A model generated the notes under the pieces. It did not search any database, was not told the DNA's origin, and saw only the letters and a list, made by a program, of their open reading frames with translations. Positions 52,073 to 63,700 of a stretch of 64,000 bases of DNA are shown piece after piece; position 1 is the first letter of the stretch, and each line of letters starts with the position of its first letter. The stretch comes from UBA6168 sp041163745 (GTDB lineage: Bacteria; Bacteroidota; Bacteroidia; Chitinophagales; Saprospiraceae): assembly GCA_041163745.1 (NCBI GenBank), contig JBEAQU010000049.1:131444-195443 (forward strand). The letters run 5' to 3'. The position numbers and the translations under genes were made by a program.

Positions 52073-52480
52073 CGCTTGTCAGGCTTCCTTTCGGTGGGAA
52101 ATCCATTTGTTTGTCAGATGCCGGAGTGTGGTCTCCGGGCACAGGCTCATCCGGCCATATCCTGTCCGGATGAGTCTTGTGGACAATGCCATGTTTGCCA
52201 AGAGCTGCGGCGAGGTGGGAAAACGGCGATGTTGTCCGAAGGCGCCGGCGCTCGGCAGGCCGGTGCGAATAAATGTAGGGAATCCTCTTCCCTAATCCAT
52301 TCATAGTGTTTACCAAGTGCCTGCCGGGGGTTTATTCCGCGGAGCGAAGGCCCCAGGCACCTTTGCGCCGCTGCCTGTGTGTTCGACGGGTATACGGCGG
52401 CTGTCATTTCAAAATCCGTGATTCGGGGGTTTGCTCGGGGAGCAAGGCACCTGGACTATCTAAACAGAACATTTCATCAG
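52073..52480 (+). terminator. Intergenic region with a terminator-like hairpin
   Basis: CTCATCCGG (52146-52154) and CCGGATGAG (52166-52174) form a perfect 9-bp stem with an 11-base loop, 74 bases after the DUF1080 stop; TCTTGTGG follows. The rest of the 408 bases holds no recognised gene. Confidence 0.45.
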
Positions 52481-54166
52481 ATAAATATATTGGTAGTAGG
52501 GAGGAGGTGCTGTTGCATTGCCATCTGTTTGTCGCTGTCCACCCAGGTGATTACGCAGGGCGGAGCGGGAGCGGTTTCGGATGCAGCCCCGCCTGCGGCC
52601 GTTTCGGATTCCGTGCGGATCTGGCAGCTGTTGGATGCGTCCAAGGAAATGCAGTTCAAGAACTACCAGCAATCCTTGGCTTACAGCCTCGAGGCGTTGA
52701 GGCTGTCAAAGGATATGGGCTTGGTATCCTAAGAGAAAGATGCGTTGAATCAAACAGGAACCATACCTTTTTTCAACGGAGTGACGGACGATGCCGCCCG
52801 GTATTTCGGCGCGCTGTACGAATAGGCGACGCAAACCGAAGACAAGCGCTACAGGCTAAGGGCGAAGTTCAACCTGAATTCCGTCAAGTTGATGAATCCG
52901 GTGTATGATTCGGTATTGCTGGAGGATATATTGAAGGGGGTGGAGGTCGCACAGGAAATCAAGTGGGAAGGGAAGGATTCGTCCTATCTGAACCATTACC
53001 TGCCGAGAGCTTACAACAATTTGTCGTTGCTGAGCATGCTGGGGAAGCGGTATGAGGATGCGGAAGCGTATCTGAAACAAGGGTTAGCCATAACGGACAA
53101 GTATCCGGAGGAATCTCCGGTATTGGCCGTGCAGCTGAGGAACAGTTACTGCGTACTACTGAACGAGCTGGGCAGGCCGGACGAATGTATCGCGATGAGC
53201 CAGACGGCGCTGGAACTGCTGGAGGGAGTGGACAACAAGAGCTTGGTCTCGACCGTGCTGAGTTACCAGGGATCTGCTCACGAGCTCAAGCAGGAATATG
53301 ATAAAGCTTTCCCATTATTCCAGGATATGTACCGTTTGTCAGCGGAGATCGACTTCCCGCCGGGCTGTGAGCTTGCCGCCGAGCACATCGCCAGTTACTA
53401 AGAGCGGCGAGGGCAGCCGGATTCCACGGTCAAATACCTTCGGCTGAAGGAACAATACGGGCAGCGGGTCAAATTGCAGGAGGAGAAAGCGGAAGTCGTC
53501 CGTGCGGAACTGTCCGCACAGCTGAAGGGGCTGGAACGGTCCATAGCGTCCCGGCATCGTGCCGGCATCCGGAACATGGTCCTCGTATCCATTGTCTTTC
53601 TGCTCGGCATCCTGCTTTCCGCTTGGCTCCACATCCGGATGCGGAACAAACACCGGACGGGGGAATTGATTCGGATCGAGGCGGAATACAAGCGCCGGCA
53701 GGCCGAACTGGAAAGGGAGATGCTGGCCTCGCAAGTCGAAAACCAGCACAAGCAGCTGACCACGGAAGTCATATACCGCATCCAAAAGAACGAGATGATG
53801 CGGGAGGTGGTCGAAAAGTTGGTGAAATGGCGGCGGCATGAGCACCGGGAAATCCGGGACACCGTCAACAGCGTCGTACGAAAACTGGAAAGATCGATGG
53901 AGGACGAAGCCTGGGAGGATTTTGAAATCCGGTTCCAGGGCATTCATGATGATTTCTATAAGAAGCTGATGCAGCTTCATCCCGGCTTGAGTATCAACGA
54001 ACGGCGGCTTTGTGCCTTTCTGAAGCTCGACTTGAGTACCAAGGAAATTGCGGCCATCACCCGTCAATCCCCCGCCGCGCTGCAAGTGGCCCGATTCCGG
54101 CTCCGCCAGAAGCTGGGTTTGCAGGACAGTGGCCAGGATTTGTCGGAATACATCGCGTCCCTCTGA
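52481..54166 (+). pseudogene. TPR - transmembrane - HTH regulator gene interrupted by three in-frame stops
   Basis: One reading frame from about 52481 to 54166 encodes a continuous protein apart from three stop codons: TAA at 52730-52732, TAG at 52823-52825 and TAA at 53399-53401. There is no frameshift. The N-terminus has a hydrophobic leader but no ATG: ATA codons at 52481 and 52487, and TTG at 52490, are in frame. The body has TPR-like helices (YQQSLAYSLEALRLSKDMG; LLSMLGKRYEDAEAYLKQGL), then a coiled coil, one membrane helix (MVLVSIVFLLGILLSAWLHI, near 53580) and a C-terminal HTH region (LSINERRLCAFLKLDLSTKEIAAI). This is the layout of Bacteroidota TPR-HTH membrane regulators. All three stops could come from Gln codons by C to T changes. 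Other genes here end normally on TAA, TAG and TGA, so code reassignment is excluded. Confidence 0.75.
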
Positions 54167-54209
54167 GGCAGCGGGGGGCCATGGTCCGGGGATGTTCGTC
54201 AGCGTGTGC

Positions 54210-54253
54210 ATGCCGGAGGCAGGTAGACTTTATTGTCTACCAGCCTCCGGCAT
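54210..54253 (+). terminator. Long hairpin after the regulator pseudogene
   Basis: ATGCCGGAGGC (54210-54220) and GCCTCCGGCAT (54243-54253), then GGTAGAC (54222-54228) and GTCTACC (54235-54241), form an 18-bp stem with one A-A mismatch and a 6-base loop. It is 43 bases past the last stop codon of the pseudogene. Confidence 0.65.
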
Positions 54254-54708
54254 ATACAATCCCTTCCTCCCAGTCCCACATTGCTTAGCGGGGAAGAACG
54301 GCTTCCAGCTCAGAAGAAACGCTCCGTCCGGCGCATTTCAGCAGCCATGCTCGAGTGTCCGTCTTGTCTTGCATACCCTTCCGAATGTCCGGCCATCCGG
54401 CCAATTCCACCGGCTGCTTGTCTCCGATCTCTTCGCCTGCTCCATTCGAGGACATGCTAGCCTATGCATGTATCCATTCAATTTGTCGGATATATACAAC
54501 TCCATGCGGCCACGCTGATTGAACCCGTTTCGCCAGGGTTGGAGCGACCAACCGTTCAAACTGGTCCCCTTCGAAAAGGAATAAATTTCGTTTTTCCGAA
54601 TCTGTCAATATTTTCCCGAATCTGTCAATACATTTTCCGAAATCAGCGCATGAACAGTACTGAACTTTGAGCTTATGAAATCATCTTGTCAAACTGTTCA
54701 TAGCTAAC
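54254..54708 (+). other. Leader region of the giant adhesin gene
   Basis: No gene is seen here. It holds the direct repeats at 54592-54645 and, at 54662-54669, GAACTTTG, one mismatch from TAnnTTTG, which would give a leader of about 35 bases before the ATG at 54709. Confidence 0.4.
54592..54645 (+). repeat. Short direct repeats upstream of the adhesin gene
   Basis: The unit TTTTCCGAATCTGTCAATA occurs at 54592-54610 and, with one added C, as a 20-base copy at 54611-54630; a third partial copy TTTTCCGAAATC starts at 54633. The copies lie within 80 bases of the adhesin start codon. Confidence 0.6.
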
Positions 54709-57700
54709 ATGAGAAAATCCACAATACTGATACTGCTCTTCAGTACCCTTATCCTTTCCCGAACGCACGCTCAATTTTCTGGAGGCACCGGATCAGTGGC
54801 GGATCCGTACCAAATCGCTTCGCTGGTAGATTTGAACACCTTGTCCTCGAGTTCCGCCTATTGGACGTCTCATTACATCCAGACCGCGGACATAGACGCC
54901 ACCGCGACCGCCAGCCAGAATGCCGGGGAAGGTTTCGTACCCATTGGTAATGCGACCAACACCTTCCAAGGCAGCTACAACGGGCAGGGATACAAGATTG
55001 CCGGCCTGACGGTGAACCGACCGGCTTCCATCTCGCAAGCTTTGTTCGGGGAGATCTTTGGCGCCACCATCGAAAACCTGACCTTGGAAGGTGCCGTTGT
55101 AAACGGTTCCAACCAGTCAGGCGGCATCGTCGGTTGGGCCGGCGGCGATGCGACCTTGCAAGACCTGACCATCGACGCCACCTCCACCGTCACGGGCATC
55201 GATAATGTCGGCGGGATCGTCGGATTAGCCCAAAACACGACCATCACCAACTGCGCCGCGCACGCGACCGTGGACGGTAACGATAATACCGGTGGCCTCG
55301 TCGGTTTTTTCGAAAACAACGGATCCGCCAAGACCATGTCCGGCTGTGTGTCGACCGGTACGGTCACGGCCGACGGGGACCGGGATGGCGCCCTGATCGG
55401 AGAAAACGAACAGACGGTGGAGGATTGTTACAGCACGGCCTCCCTGACGAGCCTGGATTCCACTGGCGATGACGACTACGGCGGTCTGATCGGATATAAT
55501 GACGGCGGTACGGTCCGCCGCTGCTATGCCACCGGAATGGTGAGTGCCAGTGGAAATAATGTAGGGGGACTCATCGGTCGGTGTGTTGGGAGCAGCGTGG
55601 TGGAGAATTGTTTTTCCCTGGGCATGGCCAGTGGCAACGACGATATCGGGGGGCTCATCGGCGAGTTGGCCGGCGGCGCGGTATCCTTGTGTTACTCGTC
55701 GGCCAAAGTGACCAGTCCTGCCTATGGAGATGTAGGCGGTTTGGTGGGGAATCACGACGATGCCGGTGCCACGGTTGCCGATTGCTATTGGATAGATTTG
55801 TTCGGAGATGACCTGGCCATGAATGGCGACGAAGGCAACGATGTCAGTCTGAACATCAAGCAGGTCTGCAACGTGGTCCGTCCCTTTGTGAATCATGCGG
55901 TATCCGACCTGCAGGGCAACCTTGCGCAGACCACGATGGCCGCCTTTGATTTCACCAACGTCTGGCAGAACGATCCGGGTGGCACGCCGGGTTCCTTTCC
56001 GGTGTTGCGCAACCTGCCGGTACCGGCAGGTGCGCCGGTGGGACCGACGGCCTTTACCGCCGACGGCGCCGACGGCCTGGTCAACCTCGCCTGGTTCTCC
56101 AATACGGAAACCGATATCGCCGCTTATAAAATTTACCGCTCGACGACAGCCGGGTTCACGCCTGCCGCCGCCAATTTGCTGGCCACCATCCCCCATGCCA
56201 CCGGTGGTTTGGTTTATGCCGACAATGGGGGCGGCAACTTGCCGGCGCCGGTCAACGACACCCTCTATCATTATATGCTTGCCGCAGTGGACGGGGACGG
56301 CAACGAGTCCATTCCGCACGGCGGTGCCGCATCACCCGGACAATACACCGCCACCGTGTCGGTAGCCATCGAGTCCAACGGGGTGACCTATGGGGATGCC
56401 CATGGCAACATCGGTCCCGATGTCCATGCCGTCTATACAGATTCCACCGGTGGCCATATCATCAGTACACATACCGACATCCTGGACGGCTGTGGTAACG
56501 ACCAGGGGGTGAACCACGAAGGTGTTAGCGGTACGGTGCAGCTGACCGTGAATCCTTCGGGCTTGCAATCCGGGCAGAAATGGTACTTGTTTTATGACGA
56601 CAACACCGTGGCCGGATACCCGGTGCGCAATACGACCGGTGGTGCCGGCACCGGTACGACCCTGGTCACGGGCTCCGGAAACAACCCCGTCACATTGACG
56701 GTCGGCGTCGATGGTAACTTCACGGATTATCTCTTTTATGTAGATGCCCCGCCGGTGAACAACACCCCGCCGGCCATCAACGGGCTGGCGGATGCCTTCG
56801 TCAGCTTGGCACCCTTTGGGCTGGCCAGGAACGTGACGCTGACCGACCAGGAATTCGCGCTTATCAATGCTGGTGTCGGCAACTATAATGACTGTAGCCT
56901 GGTCGTCCGACGGCTGGGTGGGGCTTCCGATTCGGATATATTCCAAGTGGTGCCGACCGATATCAATTATGTCGTGACAGCCGGTGCCATCGAATATGCC
57001 GGCAAGCAGGTGGCGAGCTACACCACGAGCGGCGGCACGCTCACCGTCCATTTTTCCGGGGTCGAGGTGATTCCGACACAGACTATCGTGAACAACATCG
57101 TCCAACACCTCACCTACCACCATTCGAACGCCGGCACCATTCCGCCCCAGGTATCCCTGGAGTGGACCTTCAGCGACGGGCTGCTCTCGGTGGCGGATAC
57201 CCAGTTGCTCACCTTGTCTTACTACTCCGGGGGCAAAGGCACCATGGACGATCCCTGGCAAATTGCCAATCTGGACGACCTGAAGGCGCTCAGCCAGAGT
57301 ACGGTGCATTGGGGTGATTATTTCATCCAGACCGCCGATATCGACGCGTCCGCCACCGCTTTTTTCGACGACACCGATGACGATGGTGACGGCGACAAAT
57401 ACAACGACACCGATGATGCTTCCGGTAGCGGCGGCAACGACGGATTCTCCCCGATCGGCAACGCTGCTGCCCCGTTCACCGGCAGTTTCGACGGCCAGGA
57501 TTTCAGTATTTCATCCCTGACCATTGCCAGGCCTTCCCAATCGCTTGTCGGATTCTTCGGCGTAACGGATGGCGCCACAATCGAACAAGTCAGTCTCACG
57601 GGAGTCAATATCACCGGCGGCACCTCCACCGGCGGCTTGGTCGGACAGGCCAAGGATACCCCTGTGACAGGTAGTTCCGTCGCCGGCGCTGTGACCGGTG

Positions 57701-60700
57701 GCAGCAATACCGGCGGATTGATCGGATTGAACGAGTTGGTATCAACCGCTCAATCCGTCTCCGATTGCTTTACCACCGGTACGGTGACGTCCAACGGAGA
57801 TGATGTCGGCGGTCTGATCGGAGACAACGGTCAAAGTGTCTCGGATTGCTACAGCACCGCGACGGTCACCAGCACCGATCCCAGCGGAGACGATTCCTAT
57901 GGCGGATTGGTGGGTTTGTCCGGCGGTGCCATTTCCCGTTCCTATGCCACCGGAAATGTCACGGCTTCCGGCAACGACGTGGGAGGCCTGGTAGGCCAGG
58001 CCGAGAACTGCCATATCAGCGAAAGTTACGCCAGCGGACTTGTGACGGGAAATAACAATTGCGGTGGCCTTGTCGGTTTTTACGACAATAACAGTGCGAC
58101 CGTCCCGTACCAGGTGCAGAACTGCTACGCCAGGGGAAATGTCGTGGGCGTAGCGGATGTCGGGGGACTCATCGGAGAAGCCCAGCTCGCGGTCTTGAAC
58201 AGTTACAGCACCGGCAGCGCCAGCGGTTCCTCCGGCGTCGGCGGACTGGTCGGCAACCTGAACGGCACCACGTCATCCAACTGCTTCTGGGATACCCAGA
58301 CCTCCGGAAACAGCACTTCCGCCGCCGGAACAGGAAAAACGACCCTGGAGATGAAGCAGATGTGTACTTACGCGGATGCCACCTGGGATTTCGAGGCCGA
58401 AACGGCCAACGGAACCGATGAAATCTGGACGCTGAACCCAGTGGACAACAACGGCTATCCTGCTCTTTCTTTCCAGGACTTCTCCCACGCCGTGCTTTCG
58501 GACGGCGGCACCATCGGCAGCAATCAGGAAATATGTATCGGTTTTGTTGCGGCCACTCTGACGAACCTGGCCCTGCCGTCCGGTCAGACCGGCAACCTGG
58601 AGTTCCAGTGGCAATACTCGGTCGACAGTCTCTCCTTCGTCGATATCGCCGGAGAAATCGACAGCACTTTCGTTCCCGGCAGTGTTTTCGTGGATACCTG
58701 GTACAGAAGGCTCTCCCGGGTTTCCTGTGACACGGTCTGGGTGGCCTCCAATGTGGTTTCCGTGAGAATGAACTGCAATTCCATTTTCATGACCCAGTGG
58801 CATTTTCCTTCGGCCGCCACTTCCCTACAGTTCAAAACACTCACCGAAGGAGGTGCGGTCGATTTCGCCTGGTATTGCTCCCCTTCCGGTAACAACGGTA
58901 CCGGCAGTTTCACAAAATCTACTTACGGACTGCATACCCTTTCCGGCCTTACCATAGATTCCGGCGATACCCTCTTCCTGAATATGAAGCCGGGCAAGCT
59001 GCGAAGGTTTGCCATCGACAACTCGGCGAATAAAACAAACTTGCTGGATGTTTCCAACTGGGGCGATGTTCCCTGGACATCCATGGAGGATGCTTTCAAA
59101 GGCTGCACCAATCTGAACATCAGCGCTACGGACATACCCGACCTGAGCAGCGTGACGAACATGAACGAGATGTTCTACTATTGCTCTTCGCTGACCGGAC
59201 CAGCCAATATCGGCGATTGGAACACGGCGTCCGTGACCACCATGAACCGAATGTTCTACTATGCGACCTCCTTCAACCAGCCAATCGGCAACTGGAATAC
59301 AGGCCAGGTGACCGATATGAACTATATGTTCAGAAACGCTCCCGCCTTCAACCAACCGATCGGCGATTGGAACACGGCCGCTGTGACGGATATGAACAAT
59401 ATGTTCTGTAATGCCACCGCCTTCGACCAAGCCATCGGGGACTGGAACACGTCGGCGGTGACGAACATGTCCTATATGTTCTACAATGCCGCGGCCTTCA
59501 ACCAGCCGATCGACAGCTTGAACACGGCTGCCGTGACCAATATGTCCTACATGTTCGGCGCTACCTCCGCCTTCAACCAGCCGATCGGCAGCTGGAATAC
59601 AGGCCAGGTGACCGATATGAACTCCATGTTCTACAGTGCCGCGGCCTTCAACCAGCCGATCGGCAGCTGGAACACAGGCCAGGTGACCAATATGAGCTCC
59701 ATGTTCTACAATGCCGTGGCCTTCAACCAGCCGGTCGGGAATTGGAACACGTCGGCGGTGACGAACATGTCCTCCATGTTCTACAATGCTGCGGCCTTCA
59801 ACCAACCGATCGGCAGCTGGAGTCTGAAAACCGACGTCGACTTGTCTGGTATGTTGGACTCCTGTGGCATGGATTGCATTAATTACAGCGCCACACTGAT
59901 CGGCTGGCAAGCCAATCCTGCCACTCCCACCGCGCGAACACTTGGTTCAGCTGGCTTGAAGTACGGCTCCGACGCACAATCCGCCAGGGACAGTCTGGTG
60001 CTTGCCACGGCATCGGGGGGCGAGGGCTGGACCATCACCGGTGATACCCTGGCGAGCAGCGCGACAGCAATGGCGGTCACCGCCAATCCCTCCACATGTG
60101 TCAATGCCGAGCTGACCAGCGTCACTCATACCACCACCTTGGCCACAGGCATTGGTACGCCGACCGGTCTTCCTCCAGGCATGACCGCCTCCTGGTCTTC
60201 CGATACCATTACCATCAGCGGTACGCCTACCCTTGGCGGGATTTTCAATTACGATATCCCGCTCTTGGGCGAATGCGGCACGGCGAGTGCCACGGGTACC
60301 ATTTCGGTATGGGATGTCGCCGGCATGCCCCTGAGCATCACATCGGATACCATCTGTTGGAATACGCCTGTATCCTCCATCTCCTTGCCTTCGGACAGTG
60401 TTGGCTTCGACTACCAATGGCAATTCAGTGAGGACAATGTGAACTGGACGGACATCGAAGGGGATACGATGCTGACGCTGAGCCCCCAATTCCTGCAGGT
60501 GAGCACTTGGTTCCGCCTGGAGCTATCGCTTGCTGCCAGCGCCTGCGTGGCCGGTTTTTCCGATACGTCCCGCATTACCGTCCTCGACCCCTTCACGCCG
60601 TCCTACCTGTCCACCACGGACAGCGTCAGCTCGGTGTGCCACGGGGCGACGCCGACCCTGGTGGCGACGCCGACCTTCGGCGGCAGCGGGCCGACCTACC

Positions 60701-63700
60701 TGTACCAATGGCAGCAAAGCCTCAACGGCGGCCCATTCACCAACGTCGGCACACCGAACAGCGGTACCGATCCCAATTCCTATACCCTGACCACCGGCCT
60801 GACGGCCGATGCCAGCTTCCGCCTGATCGCCTTCGACGAAGGACCGCAGGCCTGCGGCGCCTCCTTCAGCTCCGTCAACCTGAACCTGACCGTCCTGGAC
60901 TCGGTCTCCGCCGGCGCGATCGCCGGTACGGACACCATCTGCGCCGGCGACACGCCGGCACCGCTGAGCTCCGTCACCGCCGGGACGGGCGGCGGGACCA
61001 TCTCCTACCGCTGGGAACAGAACGACAACCTGTCGACCCCCAGCTGGCAAGTGATGACGGACTCCACTGGCCCGGGGCTGGTGCTCCCTGCCCTCACCAT
61101 GACCACCCAGTACCGCCGCACGACGCTGTCGGATGAAGATGGGTTCACTTGTTCTTCCGTGCCCTCCAACGTAGTGACGGTCACGGTGGAACAACTGCCG
61201 ACGGCCACGGCCGGCGGCCTCGACACGGTCTGTGTCAACGACACGGCCTTCGTGGCCGGGGCGGCGGTCACCGACGGCACCATCCAGTGGAGCCACAACG
61301 GCAGCGGCAGCCTGCTCGGCGACACGACCCTGACCCCGGGCTACCTGTCCGTCACCGCCGATGCCGGCGATACGGTCCGCCTGATGCTGGTGGCCACGAC
61401 CTCCGGTGCCTGCGTCGGAGCGGATACGGCCTATTACTCGGTCCTGGTCGACGGACTGCCTGACGCGGGCGGACCGGTCACGGATACGGTATGCGTGTCG
61501 GATTCGGTACTCGTGAGCGGCGCCATGCCCGCCTTCGGCTCGCTCCAATGGACCCACGACGGGGCGGGCTCCCTGACGAACGCCACCACGGCGACGCCGA
61601 CCTATGTCCCCGATGCCTCGGAAGCCGGGGATACGGTCCGCCTGCTGCTGGTCGTCACCAGCGACAACTTCTGCGCGCTCCGCAACCCGGCCCCGGATTC
61701 CATGACCTACACCCTGCTGCTGGATGTCCCTCCCGTGGCGACGGCCGGCGACACGGCGACGATCTGCCCCGACGGCGTGCTGACGGTCGCCGGAGCCTCG
61801 GTGACCAATGCGGTGCCCTTCTGGACCCATAACGGCAATGGCACGCTCAGCGGCGACACGACCCTGACACCGACCTACACGGCCACCGCCGCGGATGTCG
61901 GCACGACGGTGACCCTCACCCTGGAGGCGACCGGCGACGCCGGCTGCAACACATTGGCCGACACGGCCCTGTATACCATCGAGGTGCTGCCCGCCATCGT
62001 GCCGGCCGCCGTCCCGGCCGACCGGACGATCTGCTACTACCTGACCAGCACCCTGGTGGCCACCCCGGCCAGCGGAGGCAGCGGGACCTTCCGCTACCAA
62101 TGGCAGGTGAGCGAGGACAGCCTGTCCTGGTCGGACGTGGCGAACGGAGGAACAAACACGACCTATACCACAACGCAGCTACCCAGTGACCGTTGGTACA
62201 GACTGCTGACCATCGACACGGCCATGACGGCGGGTGCGGCGAACTGCGACTCGGTCCCGTCCACCGGCGTGGTCAAGGTCAAGGTCAACGACCCGCTGTT
62301 CCAGCCTTTCCTCAGCGGAACCACGGATACGCTGTGCGCCGGCGAGACGCCGACGATCAGCCAAAGCGGCACGCCCATCACGGTCAGCCCCGCCACGGGC
62401 GGCACCGGCCCCTTCCTCTATACCTGGCAGCGCAGCGCGACAGGCGGCAATCCCTGGACCAACCTCGGTACGCAGTCGGCCAACCTCGACTACCCCGCGG
62501 ACCAACCGCTCAACGCCTCCGCCTACCTGCGCGTGGTGGGCTATGACAGCGGCAACCCGACCTGCGGGTCGATCTTCAGCAACTACCTCAACGTCACGGT
62601 GGACCCCAAGCCGACGGCCGCCATCACGGGCGCCAACGGTACCTGCAACGGTGACACCATCACCCTGCAGGCCTCCGGCGGACTGTCCTTCCGCTGGAGC
62701 ACCGGCGATACCATCGCCGCTGTCCAGGTGGCGCCCACCGTACAGACGTCCTACTCGGTGACGGTGACCAATTCCTTCGGCTGCACGGACGCCGACACCA
62801 CCCTGGTGGGCGTGGACACGGTTTCACCCACAGCGGTCTGCCAGGACATCTCCCTGTACCTCGACGCCATGGGCATGGCCACACTCCCGGCGGCCGACAT
62901 CGACAACGGCTCGACGGACGCCTGTGGCATCGACACGATGTACCTCGACAAATCCTCCTTCTCCTGCGCCGACATCGGTACGGTGACGGTGACGCTCACC
63001 GTACGCGACAGCTCCCAGAACACGGCGAGCTGTACGGCCGATGTGGCGGTGTCGGATACGGTCGCACCGACGGCGCTGTGCCGGGATTTGACCTTGTACC
63101 TGGACGCCACCGGCAACGCCACGCTGACAGCCGCCCAGGTCGACAGCGCCTCCACGGACGCCTGCGGCGGCATCGACACGATGTACATCGACCTGACGTC
63201 CTTCGCCTGCACCGACCTCGGTCCCCATACGGTCACGCTGACGGTCACGGACTCCTCGATGAACAGCGCCATCTGCACCGCGACCATCACCGTGCTGGAT
63301 ACGGTCTCGCCGGCAGCCCTGTGCCGCGACCTGACCCTGTACCTGGATGCCACCGGCAACGTAGCCACGACGGCGGCGGCGGTGGACAGCAGCTCCACCG
63401 ACGCCTGCGGCATCGACACCCGGACGCTTGACGTCAGCGCCTTCACCTGTACGGACCTCGGTCCCAACACCGTGACGCTGACCGTCACGGACTCCTCGAT
63501 GAACATCAGCACCTGCACGGCCACGCTGACGGTGCTGGATACGGTAGCCCCTACAGCCACCTGCCAAGCCCACACGCTCTACCTCGACGCCTCGGGCATG
63601 GGCAGTCTGACAGCGGCCCTGGTCGACAACGGCTCCACGGACGCCTGCGGCGGCATCGACACGATGTGGGTGGACAAGACTTCCTTCGTCTGTGCCGACC

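Noticed and set aside
52379..54166. Stop-codon reassignment as explanation for the three in-frame stops
   Set aside because: TAA, TAG and TGA all end other clear genes in this window, so the genetic code is standard here.
60523..62100. A 525-codon minus-strand frame and similar long minus-strand frames within the adhesin
   Set aside because: They are Gly/Arg/Ala-rich shadows of the repetitive GC-rich sense strand.
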